Assembly: GCA_024641225.1 (NCBI GenBank) | Contig: JAHEDN010000030.1 | Coordinates: 1-10,567, forward strand | DNA from: Burkholderiales bacterium | Lineage (GTDB): Bacteria > Pseudomonadota > Gammaproteobacteria > Burkholderiales > Burkholderiaceae_F | Reading direction: 5' to 3' | DNA length: 10,567 bases | Notes under the pieces: generated by a model | Told to the model about the DNA's origin: nothing | Database searches by the model: none | The model's input: only the letters and a program-made list of their open reading frames with translations | In this document: positions 9,245-10,567 of the stretch, piece by piece | Numbering within the stretch: position 1 is the first letter of the stretch | How the letters are laid out: each line of letters starts with the position of its first letter | Program-made: the position numbers and the translations under genes

Positions 9245-10090
9245 CTAGAGCTTCACCGCCAGAACAGGAATCCTGCTCGAGCCGATCACGCTTTCGGTGA
9301 CACTGCCGACCACGACGCGCTCCCAGCCGGTGCGGCCGTGCGTGCCCATGACGATCAGGTCTGCTTCGCGCGCCTGCGCGGTCTCGACGATCAGCTTGTC
9401 CGGGTCGCCACGCAGCACCACCTTGTCAGCCTCGATCTTCCTGCTCTGCAGGTGCTCGCGCACGCGGGAGGCCGATTCGTCGGCGGCCGCGGCGCGCTCT
9501 TCGTTGAAGGAATCGCGGATCGTCGAGACGACCGTCACCGGCAGGCGGCACAACTCGGCGATTTTCGTCGCCGCAACGGCCGCCGCGTCCGAAAATCGCG
9601 AGCCGTCGGTGGCCAGCAGGATCCGCTTGCGCCACATCGCCGCGCCCTCCATGACCACCAGCACGCTGCACTTGGCCTTGCCAACGGCACGCGAGGTGGC
9701 GTCGCCGATCATCCGCTTCATCAGGCCGCGCTTGCCGCGCCGGCCCATGACGATCACGTCGGCGCGCTCCCGCTCGGCGGCAGCAATGATCTCGTCGACC
9801 GGGTCGGGACCCCTGCCGACGACCGTCTCGGCCGCGATGCCTCGCTTGACGGCCTCGCCGTGGATGCGCTGGAGGAGGGCGTGCGTTTCCTCTTCGGCGG
9901 CCTGAATCAGGTCGGGCGCTACGGATTCGGCGGCCGGATTGGTGATCACGATGCTGGTGATCAGAAGCGTCCCGCCGCACTTCTCGACCATTGCCAGCGC
10001 CACCCGCTCGGCATCGGCGCAATACTCCGAACCGTCCGTGGCGAGCATGATCCGCTCGAGCCGCCCGGTCGGCGACAACTGGCTATTCAT
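9245..10090 (-). CDS. Universal stress protein with two UspA domains
   Basis: A 281-residue cytoplasmic protein made of two UspA domains in tandem: domain 1 about 11-147 (RIMLATDGSEYCADAERVAL to CSVLVVME) and domain 2 about 155-281 (RILLATDGSRFSDAAAVAA to IPVLAVKL). Single-domain Usps are about 140 residues, so this is a full double form that can act as an internal dimer. The ATP-binding loop G-2x-G-9x-G-S/T is canonical in domain 2 (G249, G252, G262, S263). In domain 1 the glycines are kept (G116, G119, G129) but residue 130 is Asp instead of Ser/Thr, so nucleotide binding may be limited to domain 2. The start is ATG 10090, with GGAGG five bases upstream. It converges on otsB. Such genes often respond to energy, redox or envelope stress; nothing here shows the inducer. 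Confidence 0.94.
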   Translation of the reverse strand: MNSQLSPTGRLERIMLATDGSEYCADAERVALAMVEKCGGTLLITSIVITNPAAESVAPDLIQAAEEETHALLQRIHGEAVKRGIAAETVVGRGPDPVDEIIAAAERERADVIVMGRRGKRGLMKRMIGDATSRAVGKAKCSVLVVMEGAAMWRKRILLATDGSRFSDAAAVAATKIAELCRLPVTVVSTIRDSFNEERAAAADESASRVREHLQSRKIEADKVVLRGDPDKLIVETAQAREADLIVMGTHGRTGWERVVVGSVTESVIGSSRIPVLAVKL

Positions 10091-10464
10091 CTCTTCCTCC
10101 GCCGCATCTCATCCGCCGGCGCCGCCGGCCCCCGCACTCGCGCATACGGCCGATCAACCGGTCGCACGCGTTCAGGATAGCCACTGTGTTCGACGGCGCG
10201 CAAACACCAGTCGTTCGGAATGGGTTCGCCGCGGACGTGCCGGCCTTTCCGATCGTTTGCACCGGCACACCGTATTGAAGGCAGACAGGCAGCTTCTTGC
10301 ACAATTCACCGGGCGTGGTTCGGCGCCCCGTCCGGCGGACGCGGCCAACCTCGATACTCAAATCGATCGATTCGCGAGGCGGCTCTCGAGTCCAGGGTGC
10401 TGGGGAGAGGGACGGCCGATACGATGTCGACGTCTGTAGCCGACACTCCACAACGTTCGTCGAG
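10091..10464. other. Non-coding leader and upstream region of usp
   Basis: I see no convincing gene here. Open frames exist on both strands but lack ribosome binding sites and give arginine-rich, compositionally odd products. It should contain the usp promoter, though no clear -35/-10 pair stands out. Two palindromes are present: GCCGGCG-C-CGCCGGC at 10115-10129, in the usp leader, and AATCGATCGATT at 10361-10372. Confidence 0.4.
10096..10100 (-). promoter_or_regulatory. Shine-Dalgarno of the usp gene
   Basis: GGAGG on the minus strand, five bases (AAGAG) before ATG 10090. It fixes the start of the universal stress protein. Confidence 0.7.
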
Positions 10465-10484
10465 TTGACATAATATTCATTATG
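10465..10484 (+). promoter_or_regulatory. Consensus -35 hexamer overlapping a palindrome
   Basis: TTGACA (10465-10470) is a perfect sigma-70 -35 hexamer. It overlaps a palindrome, CATAAT-ATTC-ATTATG (10469-10484), which could be an operator. The hexamer 16-17 bases downstream (TATTCC or ATTCCG) is a poor -10, so promoter activity is uncertain. Confidence 0.3.
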
Positions 10485-10530
10485 CGTATTCCGACAGGAA
10501 GAAGAGTCTCTCCTCGCAAGACGCTTTAGT

Positions 10531-10567
10531 AACCAAGCCTAACCAATTCTTATATAAAAATTTTTCA
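10531..10567. promoter_or_regulatory. AT-rich control-like segment at the right edge
   Basis: Two copies of AACCAA start exactly ten bases apart (10531 and 10541), followed by the palindromes TTATATAA (10550-10557) and AAAAATTTTT (10556-10565). The A/T content is far above the rest of the window. This looks like the regulatory region of a gene beyond the edge, but no gene is visible to confirm it. Confidence 0.3.

Noticed and set aside
10361..10372. AATCGATCGATT palindrome as an operator
   Set aside because: It is built from repeated ATCG units and is plausible by chance; it has no clear promoter next to it, so it is mentioned only in the region entry.
10083..10451. 122-codon minus-strand frame upstream of usp
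   Set aside because: It has no ribosome binding site, overlaps the usp start and Shine-Dalgarno, and ends in a low-complexity arginine/glycine tail.
10482..10529. 15-codon plus-strand mini-frame after the TTGACA element
   Set aside because: It is very short and has no ribosome binding site or run of regulatory codons, so a leader peptide cannot be supported.

Overview
The window is high-GC DNA from what looks like a proteobacterium. A beta- or gammaproteobacterium is my best guess, from the FixJ-type regulator, the NfeD/slipin pair, the long membrane-anchored OtsA and the combination of GlgE with OtsAB; the exact lineage cannot be fixed by eye. Genes are closely packed and codon use looks uniform. 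I see no insertion sequence, CRISPR array, tRNA or rRNA.

Layout from left to right. (1) Positions 1-4695, minus strand: transcription would run nfeD, then slipin, then glgB, then glgE, which leaves the window at its left edge. nfeD and slipin are almost fused, and glgB and glgE overlap by 19 bp. A perfect hairpin separates slipin from glgB. (2) Positions 4696-5022: non-coding, with a strong GC-rich hairpin. (3) Positions 5023-5643, minus strand: a FixJ/NarL-type response regulator with no kinase beside it. (4) Positions 5644-6053: a divergent intergenic region. (5) Positions 6054-9106, plus strand: otsA and otsB overlapping by 4 bp; OtsA carries an N-terminal two-helix membrane and periplasmic module. 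(6) Positions 9245-10090, minus strand: a tandem universal stress protein converging on otsB. (7) Positions 10091-10567: no convincing gene; the last 100 bases or so turn sharply AT-rich and hold a consensus -35 hexamer, a palindrome and a direct repeat, probably the control region of a gene beyond the right edge.

The themes are stress and glucan metabolism. OtsA and OtsB make trehalose from UDP-glucose and glucose-6-phosphate. In the known TreS-Mak-GlgE-GlgB route, trehalose becomes maltose-1-phosphate, GlgE extends a linear alpha-1,4-glucan with it, and GlgB adds alpha-1,6 branches. Both ends of that route are in this window; TreS and Mak are not and may lie beyond the left edge. NfeD and slipin are a membrane protease and its likely stomatin-type partner. 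Usp and the response regulator fit a stress-responsive neighbourhood. I found no clearly unprecedented system. The features most worth a second look are the receptor-like OtsA, the orphan regulator divergent from it, and the AT-rich control region at the right end.
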